DNA from: an uncultured Blautia sp.
Lineage (GTDB): Bacteria > Bacillota > Clostridia > Lachnospirales > Lachnospiraceae
Direction of reading: 5' to 3'
NCBI RefSeq assembly: GCF_934372025.1
Contig: NZ_CAKROJ010000006.1
Span: forward strand, 25,848-89,847
DNA: 64,000 bases
The position numbers were made by a program, and so were the translations under genes. The notes under the pieces were generated by a model. It saw nothing but the letters and a program-made list of their open reading frames with translations. It made no database searches and was not told the DNA's origin. Numbering within the stretch: the first letter of the stretch is position 1; the number at the start of each line of letters is the position of its first letter. Below, in pieces: positions 34,963-43,802 of the stretch.

Positions 34963-35542
34963 AATTTTTTATATTATGGGAAAAAGCGCATCTGGAAAAG
35001 ACAGAATCTATTCCAGACTGGCTGGAGACAGAACTCTCAATCTGAAGAAGCTGATTTTATATACGACAAGACCAATCAGAGATGGAGAAAAAGAAGGTGT
35101 GCAGTATTATTTTACAGATAATGAGAATCTGAAGAGATTTGAGAATGAAGGACGTGTGATAGAGGCTCGTTCTTATGATACTGTTTATGGAGTATGGACA
35201 TATTTTACTGCAGATGATGGTCAGATTAATCTGACAGACGGAAATTATCTTGGAATAGGCACCTTGGAATCTTTTTGTAAAATGAAAGAATATTATGGAA
35301 AAGATACAGTAGTTCCTGTTTATATAGAGGTTGAAGACGGGGAACGTCTTATTCGTGCTGTAAGGCGGGAACAGGAGCAAAAAAGACCGAAATATGAAGA
35401 ACTTTGCAGAAGATTTCTTGCAGATCAGGAGGATTTTGCAGAAGAAAAAATAAAAGAAGCAGGAATACAGATACGATTTGTTAATGATGATTTGGATTTG
35501 TGTGTCGAAAGTATTATAAAATATATAAATTCTATATCATAA
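34955..35542 (+). CDS. Guanylate-kinase-like P-loop protein
   Basis: 195 aa from the ATG at 34955, which overlaps the decarboxylase end by 8 bases and has GGATAAC upstream. The N-terminal P-loop is MGKSASGKD, with Asp after the lysine where guanylate kinases have Ser/Thr. TTRPIRDGEKEGVQYYF is the guanylate kinase GMP-binding signature, here with Glu in the phosphate-binding region. The C-terminal half is degenerate. A variant found beside this decarboxylase in Clostridia may phosphorylate nucleotides or have a different role. A second, canonical gmk is expected elsewhere. Confidence 0.8.
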   Translation: MSKIFYIMGKSASGKDRIYSRLAGDRTLNLKKLILYTTRPIRDGEKEGVQYYFTDNENLKRFENEGRVIEARSYDTVYGVWTYFTADDGQINLTDGNYLGIGTLESFCKMKEYYGKDTVVPVYIEVEDGERLIRAVRREQEQKRPKYEELCRRFLADQEDFAEEKIKEAGIQIRFVNDDLDLCVESIIKYINSIS

Positions 35543-35554
35543 AGAAAAATAGTT

Positions 35555-35582
35555 TTGAATGGCTGATAAAGTATGATATAAT
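35555..35582 (+). promoter_or_regulatory. Promoter of the holB-ricT-rsmI cluster
   Basis: TTGAAT (35555-35560), 16-base spacer, TATAAT (35577-35582). A small hairpin (TATAGCGAA / TTCGTATA, 35589-35612) follows in the leader. Confidence 0.6.
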
Positions 35583-35640
35583 GAGACTATAGCGAACAAA
35601 GATTCGTATATGAAACTATAAACAAGAGAGGTGATTCTGA

Positions 35641-36630
35641 ATGGTCAGTTTCAATAACATTATCGGACACGAGGAAATTATCCGGCATCTGCAGAATGCC
35701 ATGAAGACAGGGAAGGTATCTCATTCGTATATTTTTACAGGCAGACCCGGATCCGGCAAGAAGCTTCTTGCAGCGACATATGCAATGACCCTGCAGTGCG
35801 AAGCCGGTGGAACAGAGCCATGTCAGAAATGTGACTCCTGTAAGAAGGCATTGGGAAAGAATCATCCGGACATTATCACAGTGAATCACGAGAAGCCTGG
35901 AACAATTTCTATTGATGAGATTCGTGATCAGGTGATTCATGACGTAGCAGTCAGACCATATTGCAGCCCACACAAGATTTATATTATTCCAGATGCGGAA
36001 ATGATGACGGTGCAGGCGCAGAATGCTCTTCTGAAAACAATAGAGGAACCACCGGAATATGCAGTGATCATGTTGCTGACGAGCAATGCAGATGCACTTC
36101 TTCCAACAATTCAGTCAAGATGTGTGCGTCTGGATCTGAAGGTGGTTGACGACAGCCTTGTTAAGAAATACCTGATGGAGCGGCTTCATGTGCCGGATTA
36201 TCAGGCAGAAATAGATGCTTCTTTTGCACAGGGAAGTATTGGCAAAGCCAAAGAAGCTGCCACATCAGAGGAATTCTCCAAAATGACTGAGAAGGCACTG
36301 AAGATTCTCAAGTATGTCAATACAATGGAAGTATATGAACTGGCAGATGAAATTAAGGCTCTGTCAGATGAGAAGCAGAATATAAGTGATTATCTGGATA
36401 TTTTCCAGTTCTGGTTCAGGGATGTTCTTATGTTTAAGGCAACTCAGGAGATTGACAACCTGGTATTTAAACAGGAAATTAATTATATCAAGGAACAGGC
36501 GAGCCAGCGTTCCTATGAGAATCTGGAAAAGATTCTGGAGGCTCTGGAAAAGACAAAGGTAAGACTTCGTGCAAATGTTAATTTTGAACTTGCACTTGAA
36601 CTTCTGTTCCTGACGATCAGGGAGAGATAG
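35641..36630 (+). CDS. holB: DNA polymerase III delta-prime subunit
   Basis: 329 aa. The N-terminal AAA+ fold has GRPGSGKK in the P-loop position, a zinc-binding set C-x(8)-C-x2-C-x2-C (LQCEAGGTEPCQKCDSC), and the SRC motif in TIQSRCVRLDL. It also has NALLKTIEEPPEYAV. It is the stator of the clamp loader that places DnaN on DNA. It opens a cluster with ricT, trmN6-like and rsmI, the usual Firmicutes arrangement near the origin. Confidence 0.94.
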   Translation: MVSFNNIIGHEEIIRHLQNAMKTGKVSHSYIFTGRPGSGKKLLAATYAMTLQCEAGGTEPCQKCDSCKKALGKNHPDIITVNHEKPGTISIDEIRDQVIHDVAVRPYCSPHKIYIIPDAEMMTVQAQNALLKTIEEPPEYAVIMLLTSNADALLPTIQSRCVRLDLKVVDDSLVKKYLMERLHVPDYQAEIDASFAQGSIGKAKEAATSEEFSKMTEKALKILKYVNTMEVYELADEIKALSDEKQNISDYLDIFQFWFRDVLMFKATQEIDNLVFKQEINYIKEQASQRSYENLEKILEALEKTKVRLRANVNFELALELLFLTIRER

Positions 36631-36631
36631 A

Positions 36632-37537
36632 ATGACGAAAATTGTTGGTATAAGATTTAGAAATGTAGGAAAGATTTATTACTTTGATCCGAAAAACTAC
36701 AAGATGCAGATCGGTGATCATGTAATCGTAGAGACTGCCCGTGGAGTTGAGTTTGGACGGGTCGTGCTTGGTCCAAAGGAAGTTGGCGAGAATGAAGTTG
36801 TTCATCCGTTGAAAGAAGTGCTTCGCGTTGCTACGCAGGCAGATAAGGACAGGGAAAAACAAAACCGTCAGAAAGAAAGAGAAGCATTTAAAATCTGTCA
36901 GAAGAAGATACGTGAACATGGTCTTGAAATGAAACTTATAGATGCAGAATATACGTTTGATAATAATAAGGTGCTGTTTTATTTTACTGCCGATGGAAGA
37001 ATTGATTTCCGTCAGCTGGTAAAGGATCTGGCAGCTATCTTTAAGACAAGAATTGAACTTCGACAGATTGGTGTCAGAGATGAAACAAAAATTCTTGGAG
37101 GAATCGGAATTTGTGGAAGACAGCTTTGCTGTCATACTTATCTTTCTGAATTTGCACCAGTGTCCATTAAAATGGCAAAAGAGCAGAATCTGTCATTGAA
37201 TCAGACGAAGATATCAGGTGTATGCGGCAGACTCATGTGCTGTTTGAAGAATGAACAGGAAACATATGAGGAACTGAATAAGAAACTTCCGGGAATAGGT
37301 GATATTGTTACATTGCCGGATGGTTTACAGGGAACTGTTCACAGTGTGAATGTCCTCAGACAGAGAGTAAAGGTAATTGTTGAAATAAATGATGAGAAGG
37401 AAATTCAGGAATATCCGGTAGGTGAACTGAAATTCCGTCCACGTAAAAAGAAAGCCAGATGTACAGATAAAGAACTTAAGGAATTTGAGGAAAGAGAAGG
37501 AGATTCCAAATCCAATGGAAAAAAATCAGCTGAATGA
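36632..37537 (+). CDS. ricT: PSP1-domain protein RicT (YaaT)
   Basis: 301 aa. The PSP1 domain (about 50-140) is followed by a cysteine-rich segment: GICGRQLCCHTYL and GVCGRLMCCLKNE, which match the iron-sulphur-cluster ligands known in RicT. In Bacillus RicT works with RicA and RicF in mRNA processing with RNase Y and in sporulation. It begins one base after the holB stop codon. The C-terminal 40 residues are Lys/Glu-rich. Confidence 0.93.
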   Translation: MTKIVGIRFRNVGKIYYFDPKNYKMQIGDHVIVETARGVEFGRVVLGPKEVGENEVVHPLKEVLRVATQADKDREKQNRQKEREAFKICQKKIREHGLEMKLIDAEYTFDNNKVLFYFTADGRIDFRQLVKDLAAIFKTRIELRQIGVRDETKILGGIGICGRQLCCHTYLSEFAPVSIKMAKEQNLSLNQTKISGVCGRLMCCLKNEQETYEELNKKLPGIGDIVTLPDGLQGTVHSVNVLRQRVKVIVEINDEKEIQEYPVGELKFRPRKKKARCTDKELKEFEEREGDSKSNGKKSAE

Positions 37538-38267
37538 TCTGGTATATCCGGAGGAGAGGGTCGATGACCTTCAAAATGGTTTTTATGTGATACAGAATCC
37601 GGAAAAATTCTGTTTTGGAATGGACGCAGTTCTGTTATCCGGATTTGCAGATATCCGAAAATCAGAAAGAGTCCTGGATATGGGAACAGGAACTGGAATT
37701 ATTCCAATACTTCTGAAAGCTAAGGGTAAAGGAACACATCTGACAGGACTTGAAATTCAAAAAGAATGTGCAGATATGGCCAGAAGAAGTGTGTTGTATA
37801 ATTGTATGGAAGAGGATATCGACATTGTATGCGGAGATATAAAAGAAGCTGCTGAAATTTTTGGGGCAGCTTCTTTTGATGCAGTAACAAGCAATCCTCC
37901 GTATATGATTGGTCAGCATGGCCTTCAGAATCCGCATATGGCCAAGGCAATTGCCCGACATGAGGTTTTGTGTACACTGGATGATGTGGTCAGACAGGCA
38001 TCAGCAGTACTGAAAGAACGTGGTCGCTTTTATATGGTCCACAGGCCATTCCGGCTGGCTGAAATCTTTCAGGTACTTATGAAATATCGTCTTGAGCCAA
38101 AGAGAATGCAGTTGGTATATCCATATATTGACAGAGAACCTAATATGGTTCTGATTGAGGCAAGAAAAGGTGGGAATTCCAGGATAACAGTAGAAAAACC
38201 TCTGATTGTCTATGAGAAACCAGGTGTTTATACAAAAAATATTCTTGAGATATATGAAATGATCTGA
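37515..38267 (+). CDS. tRNA1(Val) adenine-37 N6-methyltransferase-like (TrmN6/YabB)
   Basis: 250 aa from the ATG at 37515, which overlaps the 3' end of ricT by 23 bases and lies 12 bases after GGAG; a TTG at 37485 is possible. SAM motif I is VLDMGTGTGIIPILL and the catalytic NPPY is in VTSNPPYMIGQ, typical of N6-adenine methyltransferases acting on RNA. In Bacillus the same neighbour is yabB, next to yazA/yabC-type rsmI. It probably modifies A37 of a tRNA; the exact substrate is inferred from family. Confidence 0.88.
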   Translation: MEKNQLNDLVYPEERVDDLQNGFYVIQNPEKFCFGMDAVLLSGFADIRKSERVLDMGTGTGIIPILLKAKGKGTHLTGLEIQKECADMARRSVLYNCMEEDIDIVCGDIKEAAEIFGAASFDAVTSNPPYMIGQHGLQNPHMAKAIARHEVLCTLDDVVRQASAVLKERGRFYMVHRPFRLAEIFQVLMKYRLEPKRMQLVYPYIDREPNMVLIEARKGGNSRITVEKPLIVYEKPGVYTKNILEIYEMI

Positions 38268-38285
38268 GAGAAAGGAGATTACCGG

Positions 38286-39125
38286 ATGAGTGGGAAATTA
38301 TATCTTTGTGCAACACCAATCGGCAATCTGGAGGATATCACGCTTCGAGTCCTCAGAACGTTAAAAGAAGTAGACCTGATTGCAGCAGAAGACACCAGAA
38401 ACAGTATTAAATTACTCAATCATTTTGAAATAAAGACTCCGATGACCAGCTATCATGAATATAACAAGATAGAAAAAGCTTATACGTTGATTGAAAAAAT
38501 GCAAAATGGTATGAATATTGCACTGATAACAGATGCTGGTACACCGGGAATTTCTGATCCAGGAGAGGAATTGGCAGCTATGTGTTATGAGGCAGGAATA
38601 GAAGTGACATCTCTTCCGGGACCGGCAGCGTGTATTACAGCACTCACATTATCAGGGCTGCCAACCAGACGTTTTGCATTTGAGGCATTTCTTCCAATGG
38701 AAAAGAAAGAACGAAAAGAAGTCCTTGAAGAACTGGTCAATGAGACACGTACGATTATTTTGTATGAGGCTCCTCATAAGCTTGTTCGAACATTGCATGA
38801 TCTGAGAGAAACTCTGGGAAATCGCAGAATGACGCTTTGCAGAGAACTGACCAAGAAACATGAGACAGCTTTTCATTCTACAATTGATGAACTGATTCTT
38901 CATTATGAGAAAGAAAAACCACTTGGAGAGTGTGTGCTTGTCATAGAGGGAAAAAGTCGTCAGGAAATCAAGGAAGAAGAGGTTGCATCCTGGGAGACAA
39001 TTTCTATAGAAGAACATATGGAAATCTATGAGAAACAGGGAATGGCCAGAAAAGATGCCATGAAACAGGTAGCAAAGGATCGTGGTATTTCAAAAAGAGA
39101 TGTTTATCAATATCTCTTAAAATAG
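38286..39125 (+). CDS. rsmI: 16S rRNA 2'-O-ribose C1402 methyltransferase RsmI
   Basis: 279 aa. The tetrapyrrole-methylase fold opens YLCATPIGNLEDITLRVL, with AAEDTRNS, TDAGTPGISDPGEEL and SLPGPAACITAL. It methylates the 2'-hydroxyl of C1402 in 16S rRNA. AGAAAGGAGATTACCGG precedes the ATG. It is the last gene of the holB cluster and has a terminator after it. Confidence 0.96.
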   Translation: MSGKLYLCATPIGNLEDITLRVLRTLKEVDLIAAEDTRNSIKLLNHFEIKTPMTSYHEYNKIEKAYTLIEKMQNGMNIALITDAGTPGISDPGEELAAMCYEAGIEVTSLPGPAACITALTLSGLPTRRFAFEAFLPMEKKERKEVLEELVNETRTIILYEAPHKLVRTLHDLRETLGNRRMTLCRELTKKHETAFHSTIDELILHYEKEKPLGECVLVIEGKSRQEIKEEEVASWETISIEEHMEIYEKQGMARKDAMKQVAKDRGISKRDVYQYLLK

Positions 39126-39137
39126 CAGATAAATAAG

Positions 39138-39172
39138 AGAAGGAGGATCTGAGATAAGATCCTTCTTTTTAG
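39138..39172 (+). terminator. Intrinsic terminator after rsmI
   Basis: GAAGGAGGATCT pairs with AGATCCTTC around a short loop, followed by TTTTT. It separates the holB cluster from gyrB. Confidence 0.8.
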
Positions 39173-39203
39173 TTTACACAAAGGGGTTTTTTTGTGCTAT
39201 AAT
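39173..39203 (+). promoter_or_regulatory. Promoter of gyrBA
   Basis: TATAAT (39198-39203) with a TG one base upstream (TGCTATAAT, extended -10) and a weak TTTACA at 39173-39178, 19 bases away. Confidence 0.65.
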
Positions 39204-39228
39204 AATCTAGTATTATTATGCCTATCTG

Positions 39229-39269
39229 GAAACCGGTGACTACGAAAGTATTCGATATATCGGTTTCCA
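39229..39269 (+). promoter_or_regulatory. Hairpin in the gyrB leader
   Basis: GGAAACCG pairs with CGGTTTCC across about 25 bases, with a CGAA/TTCG inner stem (TACGAAAGTATTCGATA). It has no T-run, so it is not a terminator. It lies about 30 bases before the gyrB ribosome binding site and may stabilise or control the message. Confidence 0.45.
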
Positions 39270-39304
39270 TTATAATGAATATAGAATAAGACAGGAGGAA
39301 GCAA

Positions 39305-41230
39305 ATGGGCGGAGAGAATACAGAGTACGGAGCGGACCAGATCCAGATTCTGGAAGGACTGGAAGCTGTTCGTAAAAGACCTGGTATGTATATTGGAAGT
39401 ACATCCAGCCGGGGCCTGCATCATCTTGTATATGAGATCGTTGACAATGCGGTAGATGAAGCGTTAGCTGGATTTTGTACAGAGATCCAGGTTATCATCA
39501 ATCCGGATAATTCCATTACAGTAACTGATAACGGACGAGGTATTCCGGTAGGGATCAACCACAAGGCCGGAATACCGGCAGTTGAAGTTGTATTTACCAT
39601 CCTTCATGCGGGTGGTAAGTTTGGCGGTGGAGGATACAAGGTATCCGGTGGTCTACACGGCGTAGGTGCATCCGTTGTAAATGCACTGTCTGAGTGGCTG
39701 GAGGTTACAATCTGCCGCGAGGGCAAAAAGTACCAGCAGCGCTACGAGAGAGGTCATACCATGTATCCTCTCAAAGAGATTGGTGTATGTGAGGCAGAGG
39801 AGACAGGAACAAAAGTTACCTTCCTGCCTGACAAAGAAATCTTTGAGGAAACTGTTTATGATTACGATATCTTAAAGCAGCGTCTCCGTGAGATGGCTTT
39901 CCTTACCAAGGGGCTTCGCATTGTATTAAAGGATACCCGTGAAGATATGGAAAAAGAAAAGGTCTTCCACTACGAGGGTGGTATCCGTGAGTTCGTTACT
40001 TACCTCAACAGGAGTAAGGAAGCTCTCTATCCAGAGATTATTTATTGTGAGGGTCAGAAGGATGGTGTTGCGGTCGAGGTTGCTATGCAGCACAATGACT
40101 CCTACACAGAGAATAGTTACGGATTTGTAAATAACATTAACACACCGGAAGGTGGAACTCATATCGTTGGGTTCCGTAATGCACTGACTAAGACTTTTAA
40201 TGACTATGCCAGAAAGAACAAACTGCTCAAGGATAACGAACCGAATCTGAGTGGTGATGATATTCGAGAAGGTTTGACAGCAATTGTAAGTGTTAAGATC
40301 GAGGAGCCTCAGTTTGAAGGGCAGACCAAGCAGAAACTGGGCAACAGTGAAGCACGTGGAGCGGTTGATTTTGTTGTCAGCAAGCAGCTGGAGATCTTCC
40401 TGGAGCAGAATCCTGCAGTGGCAAAGGCAACGGTTGAGAAATCTGTCCTTGCACAGAGAGCACGTGAGGCAGCACGTAAGGCGCGAGACCTTACTCGTAG
40501 AAAATCAGCTCTTGATGGAATGTCACTTCCGGGCAAGCTGGCTGACTGCTCCGATAAGAACCCGGAAAACTGCGAGATCTACATCGTAGAGGGTGATTCC
40601 GCGGGTGGTTCTGCCAAAACAGCACGTAACCGTGCCACACAGGCAATTCTTCCGCTTCGTGGTAAAATCCTCAACGTAGAGAAGGCACGCCTGGATCGAA
40701 TTTACAGCAATGCCGAGATCAAGGCAATGATCACAGCCTTTGGTACCGGAATTCATGAGGATTTTGATATCAGCAAGCTGCGTTATCACAAGATTATCAT
40801 TATGACCGATGCCGATGTCGATGGTGCTCATATCGCAACTCTGCTTCTGACATTCCTCTACAGATTTATGCCGGATCTGATCAAGGAAGGCTATGTATAT
40901 CTGGCACAGCCGCCGCTTTATAAGGTCGAAAAGAATAAAAAAGTCTGGTACGCTTATGACGATGCAGAACTGAACAGCATCCTTGAGCAGATTGGACGTG
41001 ACAATAACAATAAGATCCAGCGATACAAAGGTCTTGGAGAGATGGATGCAGAGCAGCTCTGGGAAACAACCATGGATCCGGAGAAACGTATTCTTCTCCG
41101 TGTGACAATGGATGAGGCTGCAACTTCTGAAATTGATCTGACTTTTACCACTCTTATGGGAGACAAGGTCGAGCCAAGACGTGAATTTATCGAAGAAAAT
41201 GCACGCTTTGTAGAAAATCTGGATATCTAG
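39305..41230 (+). CDS. gyrB: DNA gyrase subunit B
   Basis: 641 aa. The GHKL ATPase domain includes IVDNAVDEALAG, DNGRGIPVGI and GGLHGVGASVVNALS. The TOPRIM domain has the catalytic EGDSAGGSAK and DADVDGAH. The C-terminus ends EENARFVENLDI, as in Gram-positive GyrB. It supplies ATP to negative supercoiling with GyrA. GACAGGAGGAAGCAA precedes the ATG. gyrA follows after 11 bases. Confidence 0.98.
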   Translation: MGGENTEYGADQIQILEGLEAVRKRPGMYIGSTSSRGLHHLVYEIVDNAVDEALAGFCTEIQVIINPDNSITVTDNGRGIPVGINHKAGIPAVEVVFTILHAGGKFGGGGYKVSGGLHGVGASVVNALSEWLEVTICREGKKYQQRYERGHTMYPLKEIGVCEAEETGTKVTFLPDKEIFEETVYDYDILKQRLREMAFLTKGLRIVLKDTREDMEKEKVFHYEGGIREFVTYLNRSKEALYPEIIYCEGQKDGVAVEVAMQHNDSYTENSYGFVNNINTPEGGTHIVGFRNALTKTFNDYARKNKLLKDNEPNLSGDDIREGLTAIVSVKIEEPQFEGQTKQKLGNSEARGAVDFVVSKQLEIFLEQNPAVAKATVEKSVLAQRAREAARKARDLTRRKSALDGMSLPGKLADCSDKNPENCEIYIVEGDSAGGSAKTARNRATQAILPLRGKILNVEKARLDRIYSNAEIKAMITAFGTGIHEDFDISKLRYHKIIIMTDADVDGAHIATLLLTFLYRFMPDLIKEGYVYLAQPPLYKVEKNKKVWYAYDDAELNSILEQIGRDNNNKIQRYKGLGEMDAEQLWETTMDPEKRILLRVTMDEAATSEIDLTFTTLMGDKVEPRREFIEENARFVENLDI

Positions 41231-41241
41231 GAGAATAGAAA

Positions 41242-43797
41242 ATGGAAGACAATATTTTTGATAAAATCCATGAGGTGGATCTGCAGAAGACTATGGAGAA
41301 GTCTTATATCGACTATGCCATGAGTGTTATCGCCTCTCGTGCCCTTCCAGACGTCAGAGACGGTCTGAAGCCGGTACAGAGACGTGTTCTGTATTCCATG
41401 ATAGAGTTGAACAACGGTCCGGACAAGCCACATCGTAAATGTGCCCGTATCGTTGGTGATACCATGGGTAAGTATCATCCGCATGGGGACAGTTCTATCT
41501 ATGGTGCTCTTGTAAATATGGCACAGGACTGGTCAACCAGATATCCACTGGTAGATGGTCATGGTAACTTTGGTTCCGTGGATGGTGACGGTGCGGCTGC
41601 GATGCGATATACAGAGGCACGTCTGAGCAAGATTTCTATGGAAATGCTGGCGGATATCAACAAAGACACAGTTGATTTTCAGCCAAACTTTGATGAGACA
41701 GAACGAGAACCGGTTGTACTGCCATCTCGTTATCCAAACCTTCTTGTAAATGGAACCTCCGGTATTGCCGTAGGTATGGCTACAAATATTCCTCCTCACA
41801 ACTTAAGAGAGGTGATCGGCGCGGTAGTTAAGATCATCGATAATATCATCGAAGAGGACAGGGAGACTACGATCGAGGAGCTTCTGGACATCGTTAAGGG
41901 TCCTGACTTCCCGACAGGAGCAACAATCCTTGGTACAAGAGGAATTGAGGAAGCATACCGTACCGGACGTGGCAAGATCCGTGTCCGTGCAGTGACAAAT
42001 ATCGAGACTCTGCCAAACGGCAAATCCCGTATTATCGTTACAGAACTTCCATACCTGGTAAATAAAGCCCGCCTGATTGAAAAAATTGCCGAGCTTGTCC
42101 GTAATAAAAAAATTGATGGAATCACAGATTTGAATGATCATTCAAGCCGTGGGGGTATGCGTATCTGTATCGATCTCCGCAAAGATGCCAATGCGAACGT
42201 AGTTCTGAACCAGCTGTACAAGCATACACAGCTTCAGGATACCTTCGGTGTTATCATGCTTTGTCTGGTTGCAGTCAATGGAAGCCTTCAGCCGAAGATC
42301 CTGACTCTCCCGGAGATGCTCAAGCATTATCTTGCACATCAGGAAGATGTTGTGACAAGAAGAACAAAATACGATCTGAATAAAGCACAGGAGCGTGCTC
42401 ATATATTAGAGGGGCTGCTCAAGGCTCTGGATAATATTGATGAGGTTATCCGTATTATCCGTGGATCTCAAAACGTTCAGGCTGCCAAGCAGGAATTGAT
42501 GAACAGATTTGAGCTGACAGATGTTCAGGCACAGGCAATCGTAGACATGCGTCTGCGTGCTCTTACCGGTCTGGAAAGAGAAAAACTGGAGGCAGAATAT
42601 GCTGAGCTGATGGAAAAGATCCGCAAATTAAAAGCAATCCTCGCAGACAGAAATACGCTACTTCGTGTTATTCGCGAGGAGATTCTTGCTATCTCTGAAA
42701 AATACGGTGATGACAGAAGAACAGCAATCGGCTTTGATGCATACGATATTTCTATGGAGGATATGATCCCGAGAGAAAATACCGTTATTACGATGACTAA
42801 ATTGGGTTATATCAAACGTATGACAGTAGACAACTTCCGCAGCCAGAACAGAGGCGGCAGAGGCATCAAGGGAATGCAGACTCTGGATGATGACTATATT
42901 GAAGAACTGATGATGACCACAACGCATCATTATGTAATGTTCTTTACAAATACCGGTCGTGTATACAGACTGAAAGCATACGAGATTCCAGAGGCAGGAA
43001 GAACTGCACGTGGAACTGCAATCATCAACCTTCTGCAGCTGATGCCAGGTGAACGTATCACAGCAGTTATCCCGATTCGTAAGTTTGAGGAAGGCCAGTA
43101 TCTGATGATGGCTACCCGCAAGGGTCTTGTCAAGAAGACACCAATCCAGGATTATGCAAATGTCCGCAAGGTTGGTCTGGCCGCGATCTCTCTGAGAGAT
43201 GACGATGAGCTGATCGAGGTTAAGGCTACTGATAATACGAAGGACATCATCCTGGTTACAAAATACGGCCAGTGTATCCGCTTTAACGAGACGGATGTTC
43301 GAAGTACAGGACGAGTTTCCATGGGCGTTCGTGGTATCAATCTTCTTGACGGTGACGAAGTGGTTGCAATGCAGCTCAATACACAGGGACATTACCTGCT
43401 TGTTGTATCTGAGAATGGTATGGGTAAACGCACTTCTATCAGCGAATTCACCAGCCAGAACAGAGGCGGTAAGGGTGTGAAGTGCTATAAGATCACTGAA
43501 AAGACCGGCAATGTGATCGGAGCCAAAGCAGTCAACGAAGAAAATGAGATCATGATGATCACTACAGAAGGTATTATTATCCGTCTGCAGTGCGCTGATA
43601 TTTCTATTCTTGGAAGAATTACATCAGGTGTTAAACTGATCAATCTTTCTGAAGGAGTGACGGTTGCAAGCTTTGCAAAAGTCCGTGAAAAAGATGAAGA
43701 TAAGAAACCAGAAGAAGTTACAGAGGATGCAGAAGCAATGGAAGAAGTTTCTGAAGAAGAATCTGTAGATGAAAATTCAGACAGTACAGAGGAATAA
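41242..43797 (+). CDS. gyrA: DNA gyrase subunit A
   Basis: 851 aa. The breakage-reunion domain has the quinolone-determining region HPHGDSSIYGALVNMAQ, the catalytic Tyr123 in AAMRYTEARL and the GyrA box QNRGGRGIKGMQ, which separates GyrA from ParC. Six beta-pinwheel blades follow. The acidic C-terminal tail (EEVTEDAEAMEEVSEEES...) is long. Ser84 is present at the usual quinolone position, but the acidic residue usual four positions later is Gly88. Expressed with gyrB. Confidence 0.97.
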   Translation: MEDNIFDKIHEVDLQKTMEKSYIDYAMSVIASRALPDVRDGLKPVQRRVLYSMIELNNGPDKPHRKCARIVGDTMGKYHPHGDSSIYGALVNMAQDWSTRYPLVDGHGNFGSVDGDGAAAMRYTEARLSKISMEMLADINKDTVDFQPNFDETEREPVVLPSRYPNLLVNGTSGIAVGMATNIPPHNLREVIGAVVKIIDNIIEEDRETTIEELLDIVKGPDFPTGATILGTRGIEEAYRTGRGKIRVRAVTNIETLPNGKSRIIVTELPYLVNKARLIEKIAELVRNKKIDGITDLNDHSSRGGMRICIDLRKDANANVVLNQLYKHTQLQDTFGVIMLCLVAVNGSLQPKILTLPEMLKHYLAHQEDVVTRRTKYDLNKAQERAHILEGLLKALDNIDEVIRIIRGSQNVQAAKQELMNRFELTDVQAQAIVDMRLRALTGLEREKLEAEYAELMEKIRKLKAILADRNTLLRVIREEILAISEKYGDDRRTAIGFDAYDISMEDMIPRENTVITMTKLGYIKRMTVDNFRSQNRGGRGIKGMQTLDDDYIEELMMTTTHHYVMFFTNTGRVYRLKAYEIPEAGRTARGTAIINLLQLMPGERITAVIPIRKFEEGQYLMMATRKGLVKKTPIQDYANVRKVGLAAISLRDDDELIEVKATDNTKDIILVTKYGQCIRFNETDVRSTGRVSMGVRGINLLDGDEVVAMQLNTQGHYLLVVSENGMGKRTSISEFTSQNRGGKGVKCYKITEKTGNVIGAKAVNEENEIMMITTEGIIIRLQCADISILGRITSGVKLINLSEGVTVASFAKVREKDEDKKPEEVTEDAEAMEEVSEEESVDENSDSTEE

Positions 43798-43802
43798 AAA
43801 TC

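Noticed and set aside
42658..43392. Long minus-strand open frames within gyrA, gyrB and the glycosidases
   Set aside because: They mirror strong plus-strand genes, have odd Cys/His/Ile-rich composition and no ribosome binding sites.
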